From: Megalopta genalis | Taxonomy: Eukaryota > Arthropoda > Insecta > Hymenoptera > Halictidae | Reading direction: 5' to 3' | Length of the DNA stretch: 64,000 nt | Assembly: GCF_051020955.1 (NCBI RefSeq) | Contig: NC_135019.1 | Location: 24,185,375 to 24,249,374, forward strand | Part shown: one piece after another, positions 47,996 through 59,500 of the stretch | Position numbering within the stretch: position 1 is the first letter of the stretch | Layout of the letters: each line of letters starts with the position of its first letter | Translations under genes and position numbers: made by a program | The notes under the pieces: model-generated | What the model saw: only the letters and a program-made list of their open reading frames with translations | The model's database searches: none | Told to the model about the DNA's origin: nothing

Positions 47996-48578
47996 CAGTC
48001 GCCTCAGAAAGTTTTTTCAAACGAAATAACTTTTTTAAAATTGTTTCAAAGACTTGAATTTTTTTGAGATGTTAGACCGACTAATTTTCTATGAAATGAG
48101 TATGCTAGAAGATGTTTAGATTGTAATTGATTGGAATTATAAAAAGATAAAAAAACGGGTGTTTCTTAAACTTTTTTATCTGAGCCGATAACGAAAACAG
48201 CCACTGAAAGATGAAACAATTACCTGTCTTTTTGCTTGAAATTCGTAAAAAACTGCGATTTTCGCGATCTTTAATTGATTACATCTCATGTCAAGATCAA
48301 TTGATTTCGATGAAATTTTCGGCACGCATATAAGTTACCGTAGTTTACAAAATGCATTTTATAAATTTAAGTTATGGGCTCAGATAAAAAAGTTTAGAAA
48401 ACATCATTTTTTAATTTTTGTATCATCCCAATCAATTGCAATATAAAAAAACTTTCTGTATACTCATTTCAAAGAAAACTAGTTGGTCTAACGTCTCAAA
48501 AATATTCAAGTCCCTTAAATCAGTTTTGGAAAAGTTATTCCGTTTGAAAAGGTGTTAACGTACTTTCCAAGACGACTG
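47996..48578. mobile_element. Long-inverted-repeat MITE with TA duplication, best family member
   Basis: TA at 47994-47995 and 48579-48580 flank CAGTCGCCTCAGAAAGT and its inverse CAGTCGTCTTGGAAAGT. The arms then share AACGRAATAACTTTT, GACTTGAAT.TTTTTGAGA, GTTAGACC.ACTA.TTTTCT and AAACTTTTTTATCTGAGCC. The inverted similarity covers some 200 bp per arm, leaving a short centre, so the 583-bp element is close to a giant palindrome. No coding frame. The TA target and CAG ends indicate the Tc1/mariner superfamily. Confidence 0.9.
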
Positions 48579-49656
48579 TACATATGTTTGGCATTATTCA
48601 CTGTTACTATATCCTTTCATACAATCAATTCAAAAACACTGTATTATATTAGAGTAGTTTCCAAAGATACAGGCGCATCTTTTTATCTCAGGCCTATGTA
48701 ACCCGACTACCATTAATGTTAAGTTATTGCAGAGGGTTAATTGCACAGCTGCGTGCCGGGCGCAATCAAACTTCAGATTTTGCTTTCGGAATAAAATAAT
48801 TCGGCTGGGAGAGGACCGTGTACGCCGTTCACGCAAATATTTACGTAGCAAGTTACAGCAATTGAAGTTTGATAGCGTCGCTGGGCACTTGTACAGGGGA
48901 TCCGCAGGCTCACGTTGGTCTTAACGTTAAAACTAGCGGTCACCATGGAACCGCATCATGAATTTTAACAGTGAATCTCTCTCCTTCTCCCCGCCCCCCT
49001 CTCTCTCTCTCTTACACACACAGAAACACTCGCAGGACACACACACTCTGTACAGCGACTGCGACTGCGGCGCAGCGTCGACTGCATAAAGTTTCGCGTG
49101 TGCACCGAAAAAACTGGAGCAGCCGGAGATACCAGAATTATGTGTAAATTTATGGAAATTAATGGATTATTCTAGTTTCGTTAAACCTCTGAATTCACCC
49201 GGGCTTCCTTCCTTTCTATTTTCCGGCGTTTATGGAACTCTCCCGGCGAAAAAGAGGCGCGACGCCCAGCGACAAATACCGGAATAACGATGCCGTTCCG
49301 GTGAACGCGTGACCGACGACGTAATAACGCGACAAATGCTGGTTCCCTCTGTTCTTTCGGAACCGCATTCCTCCGAACGTATGATGTTTGCCCGTGTCTC
49401 CAGCTTACACTACGATAAATTGACAGTTTTTCGCTTCTTTCTGTCCGCAGACTGCATTTGTTTCGTTTCACGGCGCAGCTGGCGAGCGGAGTTAAACAAA
49501 AGGACTAGCGAAATCGATGCAATTTTCTCGGTAACGTAATCGCTGTCAAAATTTCGCGAGTTTCCTATTCTTTCCTAGATTAAGCAACATTTATACGTTC
49601 GATAAACATTTGTTAGGAAGCTTGTTTCCGCAGTAGATCTAGAAAATGCTCTACCA
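48579..49656. other. GC-rich island at about 48690-49560, no gene proven
   Basis: Includes a CT/CA-rich patch near 48990-49040. ORFs at 48727-48924 and 49181-49539 overlap on opposite strands and have no motif. Confidence 0.45.
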
Positions 49657-49660
49657 TTAA

Positions 49661-49865
49661 CCCTTTACATTCGAATGGTGACACTACGGCGCAATTAAGA
49701 ATTGTTATATCACGTTGCAAAATAATTTTAACATTATCAAATTTTTTTATATTTAGAAAACTGTTGCATGTGTATAAAATATACCTAAGTTATATAAAAT
49801 GGAAATACTATGGGTCGGGGAAACTACTTTGGATTTTGAGTTAAAACGGCTCTGAATGCGAAGGA
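49661..49865. mobile_element. piggyBac-type MITE, second TTAA-flanked copy
   Basis: TTAA at 49657-49660 then CCCTTTACATTCGAATGGTG. The right end inverted is TCCTTCGCATTCAGAGCC, with TTAA at 49866-49869. Its left end corresponds to CCCTTTGCACTCGAGTGGTG at the 15-kb copy. Length 205 bp, non-coding, more diverged than the 15-kb copy. Confidence 0.85.
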
Positions 49866-49999
49866 TTAATGGAGAAAAGAGATTATTAAATTTTCTGTAA
49901 AATTATGTAATTAGAAAAGTGAATTTTATCGCTCAATAAATTTATTCTTTCAATAATTAGTTTAATTTGATCGAATAATTGTGTTTCCTTTTAATACAT
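49866..49999. other. AT-rich spacer
   Basis: Nothing recognised. Confidence 0.5.
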
Positions 50000-50560
50000 T
50001 AGTCTCATTAATATTGCTGCGAGTTTACATTAAAATCAGTAGCAACAGGTACCGGCGGCAACATTGATACATTCAATATTTGTTTTATTATTAAAAAACT
50101 GTCTGAATTATATCTCTTTCAAACTATATTCAATTAGGGGAGATCGGAATAATTTCAAATTGCACGTCAGTTGAAAGTAATAAATGAAACATTCGTTTGT
50201 GCTCAGTTGACATTAAAATCGGTAGCAACAGGTAATTGCTACAACTGTGTTGTAGTAGTATAAATTATATACTATAATTTTTCCAATCCTATTCAGAGAA
50301 AACAGAACACTTGTACGTCATTTAAAAACCAATAAACGAAACACTCATTTGTAGCCAGTTCATATTAAAATCGATAACGACAGGTAACTGCTACAACATC
50401 CATAAGTTCAATCTTTCTTTTGTTATGAAGAAATTACTTCAACTTTATATCTCTCTCCAAATCTATTCAACTCAGAGAAAACACATGTTTGAACTCAGTT
50501 CATGCTACAATCGGCAGCAACAGGTAACTGCAACAACACCCACGCGTTCAGCCTTCATCT
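50000..50560 (+). repeat. Tandem repeat of about 140-180 bp, four diverged copies
   Basis: The landmark AAAATCRGTAGCAACAGGTA recurs near 50033, 50215, 50367 and 50507, giving spacings of about 182, 152 and 140 bp. Other shared words are ATGAAACATTCRTTTGT, TCAGTTSACATTA, TATCTCTYTCMAA and TATTCARYTCAGAGAAAACA. The third and fourth copies contain CAGGTAACTGC. No frame runs through the array. Confidence 0.85.
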
Positions 50561-51845
50561 TATTACAAAGGAACATTCCGAACTATTATTTCTCTGGAAT
50601 TTTGTTCGAGTAAATGAAATAGTTGTTTGTTGACTCGGTGGATCCGCGTACTTCCTGCTTAGTTTGTCTAATTAATTGTTGCCGTTGTTACGCGTAAATA
50701 CCATGTATTTCTTATCAGTTCATAACTCTAAAGAGCTTGATTCAAGCCGGCGGGCAGTAGAAACGAAAGGGAATTGCCAACTGAAATTTCATCTCGCCGA
50801 ACAGTGGCGCAAGTCGCGTTTCTAAAGCCGTAATCAGGAGATAAGGAAAGTGACTCCATTTTCGTTCCCGTTCCTTCATTTATGTGCTCCGAATGTCCAG
50901 ATTTGCGTAAACGTCCACAGTCGAGCGATAATTGTACCCGTAGTATTACGGCAAACTTCAATGGCCTACAATCATCTTTGTTATATATGGTGGCATGCAA
51001 ACGCGTACAGACACCACTCGTTGTTTTGCCAGTAGACAATGAACAATCTCACAATGGGACTACCCGTTCGACGATTCTTCCGTGAAAACAGAAGCCACGG
51101 TGATGATTCCAGCTCTATTTATTCGAATTTGACTTGTCCACTGGTCTGTTGTTCGTGCGCTTTAAATGCCAGCACGAAAACCGAATTTTTCGGGGATACT
51201 TTTCAAAAAGATGCTACCTTACAAGTTAAACGCTTCTGAGAAGATAATTTATATTTAGGAATTGCCGTTGTTTATGTTAACGAGACAGTTCACGTTTCTC
51301 GATAAATTTAACTCCGAATATTAATAGTGAATTCAATATATTAACATTTCAGAAAGGTAAAGTTATAAACGTACCGAACATTAAAAGCGTCTGGTTTGTC
51401 TCTTATAAAAAATTTTATTGTTTATTTGGGCATCTAATAATTTTTATTATAATATATGCTGGAAAGAATAAATTCTTTTTGTCTATCACGAAATATGTCG
51501 TAGTTGGCAGTGAATATCTTGCAAATATTGTACATAATATAGGAAACCATTAAGGATTTCATATCACTAGCTTAATTCTATAATCAAGAAATATTGAGTA
51601 TGTTGCAAATAAAAATTAAAGTGTACCGTATACTATAATTTAGAAAACGAAAATTCAAAATTATGATTACCCAATGAATTCTGAATACCAAATTTGAACA
51701 TTCTTTTATAAACGTAGTGTACTAGTGTGTCGAGGTGGTTCCTGCAAATCAATCATTAAACAGGTTATTACTAGAGGTAAGAAAATCATTGTTTTCCAGC
51801 GGACGTTTCCGACAATTTGAGGCATAATCATAGCTTGATCGTGAT
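50561..51845. other. No gene proven
   Basis: A moderately GC-rich patch (50740-51190) has overlapping ORFs of 61-103 codons on both strands without motifs. The rest is AT-rich. Confidence 0.45.
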
Positions 51846-52001
51846 ATGGGTGCGAATGAAGAGGACCGAGTGTTTAGTCGATGCGTTCGAGTGTTTGGGA
51901 CAGATGAATGGTTTTCGGTGACCGATCGTTCCCTAGAAATGCATATGGAGTGCGAGCTGAGAGAGGAAGCGAAAAGAATGGTAGATTGTGTGACGACGTG
52001 A
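51846..52001 (+). CDS. Small ORF of 51 codons, candidate micro-peptide or exon fragment
   Basis: ATG at 51846 to TGA at 51999-52001. The predicted peptide is acidic/basic mixed, beginning MGANEEDRVFSRCVRVFGTD and ending KRMVDCVTT, with four cysteines. The plus strand is strikingly purine-rich (G and A) through this block, unlike its neighbours. Position-specific codon bias looks coding, but 51 codons is too short for confidence and I recognise no family. A fragment of a longer decayed gene is equally possible. Confidence 0.2.
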   Translation: MGANEEDRVFSRCVRVFGTDEWFSVTDRSLEMHMECELREEAKRMVDCVTT

Positions 52002-52595
52002 GGGAATGGTTCGACTAAAAGATGAATGAGTCAGTCGAAAGTCAGAGTTCAGGACTAAGGAAAACGGAGAAATTCAATTTTGTCTGTGCAAAATGCCGAA
52101 TTTCGTTATTATCCGTGAAATGCTCCTTGGAGATGCTCTTAACGGAAACGAATCACTTAATCGATACTGTATATGCATTAAATCAATTTAAATAAACTTT
52201 CGCCTTGCATTTCGTGATTCTAAATGACAATCCTTCAAAATTACTATCCTATGGATTAGAGTAGATCCGAGTACAACTTTATTAGTTGGCATTGAAACAA
52301 AATCTTTCAATTTCACAATTTTGAATTTTGCATAACACCTATGAAAAACCAATTGCTCGAAGCTGCTATCATCAATTAAAACTGCCAAAAATTATTATCC
52401 ATTACGAACGTCACAGCTTTTCATACGAAAGACTTAAGATGGCGTCATTAGTTATAGTATTTAAAATGAAACAATTATGTGCTCTGGTAAAACATTTATC
52501 GACTTTATCTTTTAGATCGTACAAAACTTCTTATTTCTTTAGAACTGTGTTGATGATTAGACATATTTGATTAAAGCAGTCAATTACGAATAAAG
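52002..52595. other. No gene seen
   Basis: AT-rich DNA. An 80-codon ORF (52328-52570) has no features. Confidence 0.5.
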
Positions 52596-52811
52596 AAATT
52601 TATTATATCATTTTCCATAGAAACATCCCCGTAATTCCAATAATTGTTAAACAGAAAATATGAAACAGGTCATTTGATCGACACTAGTAAGTTTAGTGTT
52701 AACAATTTAACAATTATTGGAATTACGGGGATGTTTCTATGGAAATTTATTACATCATTTTCCATAGAAACATCCCCGTAATTCCAATAATTGTTAAACA
52801 AGAAAATATCT
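52596..52811. repeat. Exact 40-bp sequence present three times (+, -, +)
   Basis: The 40 bp at 52612-52651 recur inverted at 52706-52745 and direct at 52759-52798, with no differences that I can find. Each starts TTTCCATAGAAACATCCCC and ends CAATAATTGTTAAA. Copies 2 and 3 form a perfect stem with a 13-nt loop. Copies 1 and 3 also share about 16 bp upstream (AAATTTATTAYATCAT) and about 10 bp downstream, so the direct repeat is near 68 bp. Confidence 0.97.
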
Positions 52812-53793
52812 TGAATGCTTACTCATCGAGAGGAACGTTGATCTATTTTCCGGGCCCAATACAAACCAGCTATCGGTTCTAACTAGCTACTGGAAAATTC
52901 GAATTCGCATAGATCACTCATAACTCTCGTTAAAACGAGGTCCTTCGTGCAAAGGCCAAAGCAAACCCAACATCGTCATTTACGCGAACGTCGAAACTTT
53001 CGTGTGCCCGGGGTTCGAGTATCGCTTTGCCGTTTTCAGAACTCGCACGGACCAACGACTAATGCAGAACCGAATGAATGGCCCATTGAGGAGGTAGCAG
53101 GACGTCTTTGAGCAGCTTATTAACAGTTGACGCGTCGCACGGGGTCCCGAAGTTACTTGCAACGTATCGACCCTATCTCCATTCCGCAGTGGTCGTGCAA
53201 TAATTGTGCGACAATCGGTCGGACAGCCGGCATCCGCGTAATTAGGTCCATTAACGATGCTTGTCCGACGAATTTCGGCGTGAGAAAGTGAAACCGTGAC
53301 CGGCACCCGGCCGAGCCGCTCCTCCTCGCGAGCTTTAAGTGGCTTAAATGAATCAACTAATGGACCGGATTACAGGGTAACGCGCGGCCAACTCCATTGT
53401 GCAGGTCATATTGTGTCAATGTCGAACACGCGGTCGGGTCGCATTCATATTTTATTGTAACTAATGGCCGGCGTAAGGTTGTGTTAGTGCGACACAGTTC
53501 GCCCCCGTTAACTGGAACGTCATTGCATATTCAGAAGATGAAGGATCTGCTTAAACCTTCGAGCGGCGGGAAAAAGTAACCGGTCCCTATCCGAGGCGTC
53601 TCGCAGTCCGCGAATATCTGCACGAAAGATCTAATGCGAAAAGGGAATTCGCGTCTCTGGATCTGTCGCAGTCGAGAGACTTCGTTGGGACACGCTGCTA
53701 GTTAGTTGTTCAGTTCGGAGACCGGAAGAAGTGATTTTCTGACATGTTTTTCCTCGAGAACTGCGAGTCTTCTTTCAGAAAACGCTTTGCTAC
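52812..53793. other. GC-rich island at about 52830-53700, no gene proven
   Basis: CpG-dense. The 108-codon minus ORF (52980-53306) overlaps others and has no motif. Confidence 0.45.
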
Positions 53794-54552
53794 TTAATCC
53801 TTTCAAAATGGATCCCAAGATTTTCTCGGGCATAGTGGCAACTCGCGTACACTATTTATAATCCAGCGTTCATTCCAGTAAACGAAAGAAATAATAAAAT
53901 CAAGAATACTCCGAAGGCCGTACACGACTACAATTTTACAACGGAAGGTGTTGATAAATCGGATCAAAATATCGAATATAAATATATAATGATGTAACAC
54001 GGAGCAGAGGGAAAAAATGTTATTATAAAATTTCGTACATCGTTTCGTACATCGTAGTATAAAATTTTCGTACATGAAATGCTTACATATTATATAAAAA
54101 GGAAGGCGGAACAAGAACACATTTGTAGTTTCGCCTTCAAATCATAGATGATCTAATTGCAAAATATCACCAAACATTACCAGAAAAGGGTAAGGCAGGC
54201 CGAATTTCTACATCTCCATCACCGCTTCGTTTTATAGAAAGACATTTTATTGAATGTATTCCAGCAATTGCTAACAAAGAAAAACCGACTGGATTATGTG
54301 CGGTATGCTGTTCACGTCGAATTAATGGAAAGAGAATTAGAATGGAAACGAGATACTATTACTCAGACTGCGACATAGGTTTATGTATTCCCTGTTACAA
54401 GATATAAGACGTAACTATGTGTAATTGGGTGTTCATTTTTCCTCAGTAAGATTCGTAATACGTTTTTAAAAGCTTTTTCGTACTTATTATCACTGACAGA
54501 ATTATTTAAAACAATAAAAATGTATAATTTTATTCTACTGTGAAAGGGTTAA
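53794..54552 (+). pseudogene. piggyBac transposase C-terminal remnant
   Basis: Plus-strand frames give VHYL then SSVHSS near 53850, and DYNFTTEGVDKSDQN near 53926-53970, the invariant piggyBac stretch (DYN..MGGVDKSDQ) with its catalytic aspartate. After several frameshifts comes LIAKYHQTLPEKGKAGR (from about 54148). The C-terminal cysteine-rich finger (GLCAVCCSRR, then YYSDCDIGLCIPCYK) ends at a stop near 54408. The finger has the C..C...C..C...C..C spacing of the family. The right limit may be the element terminus AAAGGG then TTAA (54549-54552). TTAATCCTTTCA at 53794 could be the matching end of an internally deleted copy. Multiple frameshifts make it inactive. The N-terminal half is missing. 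Confidence 0.85.
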
Positions 54553-56106
54553 AACGATTCGTTTCGGAATATGCCTAGTTATTTTTTAATTTGTAGATGT
54601 TTAGTGAGTAGAGAATTGTTGCTAATCTTCTGGAGGTCTGTTGAAAAATATTATCCTAGCTGATATTTTTAATTAACTATTCACAGCGAGTCATTGCTAG
54701 AAAATTTATTAACATTACCTTGAATTGCAGGACAAAATAATATATTTATGTAAGTCTGTGATAAAATTTTTAATAATTCTTCCATGTGGTCAGTCACAAC
54801 CTGGTAATTGATCAATATCTTTAAATAAAAAAATTACGAGGTACTATCTGAAATACTTTAAAAGTAGATCTGCTATGTTTTTTGCTATTATTAAATTCTA
54901 GAAATCCTTGTAAACTATAAAATACACAAAATTTATAGTCTTCTAATCTAATGAACAATATTACGAGCAAATTGTGATAACAGATTTTGTTAATGAACGC
55001 CTCATGTTATTTTGAAACTAATGTTGTTACTAAATAATTTGTATTATTAAATGAACTTACGTTAAGAACAGTGTTATGAAGTTAAGAAAAATAATTAATG
55101 TTTCTACTAACAGTGTGCACATACATGTGATTTTAGGAATTTGTATCACTTTAAATTTCACTACCATCACATTTACTCATTTACTGCTATTTTAGTTAAC
55201 TGTACGATAATTGCCAAATGTATGCTGATTGACAATCCAAACAGTAAAATTGCAACCATTAACATCAACAATTACATGTGTAGCATCGATGTACGTGGAA
55301 CGAATAGAAAACAACGATGCAATAGCAGAGCTATTGGATAGAAAATCATTATTTGCTGTACCGGCGTATATTCGTAATAATAACTTACTGCAACTAGATT
55401 AAAACGACCGAACGTTAATAAATTAAATAATTTCGATTTAACAAGAAATTTACATTTTTCAAACAAGCAACGTTTTCAAAACGTAAAAGAATTCATCATC
55501 ATTCCTAATGCAAGATACAAGATCTAGCACAAAATCATTCACTCTGAATGGCTCACACGTGAACATCTTACTCGTGTTTTTTTTTTTTTTTGTATTATCC
55601 TTACCATTAATCAATATAGAGCAAATCACTACAGCCTTGATGTATATCTTGCTTATATCAGTATTATTGAAGATCCAGGGTGTCTACGCAGTTATGCAAC
55701 TGGATATTATTTGCACAACTCGCCAATGTCAATTCTATTATTCATAGCCTCTTAAATTTATTGGAAAATTGCAGAATCGTTAGGACACATTGTCGTATCC
55801 TGTTTGATCTATCAAAAGAAAATATGTAAAATCAAGAAAAACACACTAAAGATGTGACTCATTCTATCCATTCATGTTCAAACGTTTTGAAGTTCTTGAA
55901 ACATGTAAAATCCTCTTTTTAATCTACATTCGATTCAATTTCATTTAGATTACAATTAATTTTATTTACATTCCAATTGATACATCCAATTTAATCAGAC
56001 GTAAGTTCGATATTGTCCTATTATTTGTTGTCCATCTACTAGTATTGTTATGCAATGACTCTACTGAGTTCATACAACTTGTTCGAACTTATCTAAACCA
56101 TATGTA
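54553..56106. other. AT-rich DNA, nothing recognised
   Basis: ORFs of 60-80 codons only, including one driven by a T run (55508-55747). Confidence 0.5.
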
Positions 56107-56306
56107 ATCATTACAGGGGTTAGGCGAATACGCGTGGTAAAAGTGCCTCCAAGTCGAATTGAACTTGCTATGCACCAATCGATAGGTTCTTCAAAGAAAA
56201 CTTTTTCCCCTAAGTGCCAGCTTGGTATCTTTACTACTGTGGCGGTTACAGGGTTGGGCGCAATTCGCGGTTCTAGCTGTATTTCTCCTATTCTATTGAA
56301 CAGAAA
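56107..56306. repeat. Two direct CAGGG-type motifs, possible hAT-like remnant
   Basis: TTACAGGGGTTAGGCGAA then TACGCGTGG at 56112-56138 resembles TTACAGGGTTGGGCGCAA then TTCGCGG at 56245-56270, in the same orientation about 133 bp apart. CAGGGG starts are common in hAT elements. A minus-strand ORF (56070-56420) reads through this block with protein-like residues (PRIAPNPVTATVVKIPSWHL) but ends up inside the adjacent MITE. The nature of the block is unresolved. Confidence 0.4.
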
Positions 56307-56310
56307 ATTA

Positions 56311-56521
56311 CAGTAAATTTTCCCTAATTTTCCTTCGGCTTGTAAACAAAAATGGAAAATTTGGGAAATACGATTATTCGAGTCTGGCGACTCATTTTTA
56401 CAGTTGCCGATTGACAACAATTATAAAAACAAGCCGCAAGGCTCGAATAATCGTATCTCATCTTCCCGAAAATTGTCAATTTTTGATTTCAAGCTGAAGG
56501 AAAATTAGGGAGAATTTACTG
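56311..56521. mobile_element. Palindromic TA-flanked MITE, copy B (well preserved)
   Basis: TA at 56309-56310 and 56522-56523. Left CAGTAAATTTTCCCTAATT and right inverted CAGTAAATTCTCCCTAATT match at 18 of 19 positions, then both read TTCCTTC.GCTTG. ATACGATTATTCGAG on the left and CTCGAATAATCGTAT on the right continue the symmetry to the centre. Related to 1440-1660. No coding frame; a Tc1/mariner-type MITE. Confidence 0.94.
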
Positions 56522-58339
56522 TATGTAAAAACTCACGAGATTTATACCCCCTTATATTGACATTTGAGAATTTTTTCAGACTTCTCGATTGCGAAACTGA
56601 TTTTTAAAAAATCAAAAAATATTTGAATTATCGATTTTATATTAAGATTTTAAATTGGCTACTTTCATATTTTCACAGTTTTTGCCTTTTGTTATAATTA
56701 GTAACATATAATTTTGTAAGATTTTTCTAAATGGTGGTGCGCATCTGAAAAAATGGAGAACTGATTCTTTTTACCTTTCAGTACGCAAAACGATGGCACA
56801 TTCACGCATTTAATATATTTTCCTCATTAAATAGTTATTATACGCAAGCCCGAATACAATTTTATGTATTAGACACATCAATATAGGTGTTTAAAAAGTC
56901 TTACATTTGATGTGTATATGCTTTCGATTAAATATGTGTACAAATGGTAACTGGCATTGGTGATGTGTTAATTTTATCGAAACGTAATAAATAACTTATT
57001 AAATAACCTTAACGTTTTTGGACAGGTCTTCGACTCCTCTTTTTACACTGTTAAGGGGCATCGAGTAATTCTCCAGGGATTTATGATTATGGTGATCACT
57101 ACGGATTATGATAACTACGAGTCTCTAAATTAACACTTTACAACAAAAACTACTTTAACTCCAAAATTGAGTCGTTTTTTCTGAACTTGGATGGCACTTC
57201 CATTGTCTACGACATATATATATTTTAATAACGCAAAAGTTCTCTTAAAAATGCAGGTTAAGTAATTGGTTATATGGTTAATTGGTTAATTATGAATGCG
57301 AATGACTAACGTGCATATCGCATGCATTCAGGTATAGTTGAAACGAATGTCGCGGAATATTCCAGCTGGTTCGTCGAGGAAAAGTTTATAGAACCACATT
57401 AAACTTGCAACAACTGCTTCAACTCCGCTAATTCAACATTTTTCATCTTACCATGCAGTAGAATTTCCGACGAAGTTCAAGGAATGAAAACGCTTCAGAT
57501 TTTACGAAAACATTTCAATCTAGGAGCCCGGCGAATTAAATCAGATCTAATGTCTCCTTACTCGCCACTTCGTGGAAACTGGAGCAACAGAGAGTGGGTG
57601 GCGGAAGTTCCTGGAGACTAATGGAGAACAAGTACAGAAGACATTTCCTGAAAGCGACTCAGTGGCGTAGAAAACCATCGATGCTCCGAACCGTGGTCAA
57701 AGGATCCCTCTGATAAAGGCACGTACAACAAATTACGGATTTCATTCGGCGACCCTAAACTGTGTGCGGTACCTAGCCCGGTCGTTTCGCACGTACAAAT
57801 TCCCGTGGAAGCGCGAAAGATCGATGCCGTAATACTTTAGCGGGTAAGCTTCGAATTTCTGGTACATCTTGCGCGTGGCTAAGCACGCGTGATTTGTGCG
57901 ATTTTAAAATGGATCCCCCGGCGAAATTTTGCTCGATAAAACCACAAATTCTGGCGACGGAACGGGCGAGCCGCGCGGCGACCGGGACCGACAGCTCTTC
58001 ATTTTCGTGGTTTACAAAATCCCGGCGTACCCTGAATTTATTAAAACCGTTGGATCAATGGCCCGGCATTACACAAATGGATTTCCACTGTAATTTTCTG
58101 TTACACCGGATTCTCTGCCACGAATGCAAAGCAACGTTCCACGCGGGCTCCACGCTCTTACGAATTTACGAATCGTAGTGCATTCAACGTTTCATTAACC
58201 CTCTAATGCCCGGTGTAAAGTTTAAGAGCTAAAAGTGAAAAACTATTTACCGGTGCGTTATGTATTTCGTAGTTAACGTTTAACACGCTGGCATGGAACG
58301 CTATTAAATTGCTGATGAATAATAAATTCATATTCTGGC
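56522..58339. other. AT-rich, then a GC-rich island at about 57340-58200; no gene proven
   Basis: A 94-codon ORF (57894-58178) in the island has no motif. TTAACCCTCTAATGCCC at 58197 and TTAACACGCTGGCATGG near 58281 resemble TTAA-adjacent MITE ends without partners. Confidence 0.4.
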
Positions 58340-58720
58340 AGCATTTAAAACGGAATAACTTTTTTAAAAATGGACCGAAATTATTTGTATTTTTTTTCTT
58401 TTTGGAAATGTTAGGAGACTAGTTTATTAGACAATGTCTAAAGGTTGCAATTGGTTGGAATGAAAAACAAATGAAAAACTCGCCTTATCTGAGCTTGTAA
58501 CGAAAATTCAAATAACGAATTTCCTGATAAAGCCAAACTGAGTCTCATATTAGGAATTTTTAGCTTTTGTTCTATTAGGTACGAACGCAATTTGCTTTTT
58601 GTATTTTCCAGTAGATTGTAAAAGAATACACATTTTAGTTTTCAAACGTGCATCTACTTTTAATAAAAGTATTTTCAATCGAAAATTATGATTGAAACAG
58701 AGAATGGGTCTCATATTAAG
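58340..58720. mobile_element. Half of a long-inverted-repeat MITE, family member 4
   Basis: AACGGAATAACTTTTTTAAA, TTAGGAGACTAGTTTATTAGA, GTTGCAATTGGTTGGAATGA and CTTATCTGAGC follow the left arm of 47996-48578 in order. The outer CAGTCG end and the opposite arm are not recognisable. Limits are approximate. Confidence 0.65.
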
Positions 58721-59500
58721 CACCGTCAACCTCGTGTTTCTACTATTAATTTTTCTCCTAAATACGTACAGTTCACGGTCTGCTAATTATACGGGAAGTT
58801 TTGCGGAATGAATGCGCTATTGATTCCGCGGCAACGTATCCTGCATGCCTCGGAGTTTCTGTACCTCTGAATCATTTCGAATTCTCCGCATTCGACGTAC
58901 TCGTCAAATCTGGAATCAGCTCGCGAACAACGGAAGACTCTTTCCCTGGGCTCTTTCCCTTTGTTTGCACGGGAGAAAGTTGAAAAATAGTGAGACGGTC
59001 GCGATAAGGGAACACGTTTCGCAGCCGTGGCGCGTCGCGCCGCGTCGTCTAAGGCGCTTTCTGCGCGACCGATTTCCGGCGGCGTCCGTGGAATTTTTAC
59101 AACGGATCGCGGCCGAGACGTTTATAACATTTAGATGGAAACAGGTCGGGCAAATGTTTATGCAAACGCCAGGCCGACGGAGGCGGATAGATCGGATTAC
59201 TCTTCCGCGGAACAATTTCCATTGTCCGGGCGCCGCACTCCTAGGCGTTGCGCAGTGTTAGGTTGCTTTAATTAAAGTCCCTTTGATGCACTTCCCCGGG
59301 AGAAATATCAGGTGTCCGTCGACTTTCAAACGTGATTCTTCCGCGTCGATCCTTTTTTTTAAATTAAACGCTGACGCTGACCATTATCTCTGCATTGTTT
59401 CCACATTGGCAGAGCACGCGGACTCGACGAAACATCTCAGTGACAGAATTCTACTCGTTCAGCGGACCCTCGCAGTAGGTCAGTTTCGGGCAGTAATCGA
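58721..59500. other. GC-rich island at about 58790-59320, no gene proven
   Basis: Overlapping ORFs of 138 codons (58845-59261 plus) and 99 codons (58916-59215 minus) are both arginine-rich, as expected from CpG-rich random sequence. No domain. Confidence 0.45.

Noticed and set aside
53010..53024. GGTTCGAGTATCGC as a tRNA B box
   Set aside because: No matching A box, acceptor stem or anticodon arm at the required spacing. No tRNA gene could be supported anywhere in the window.
58845..59261. 138-codon arginine-rich ORF
   Set aside because: CpG-rich composition explains both length and arginine content. A minus ORF overlaps it.
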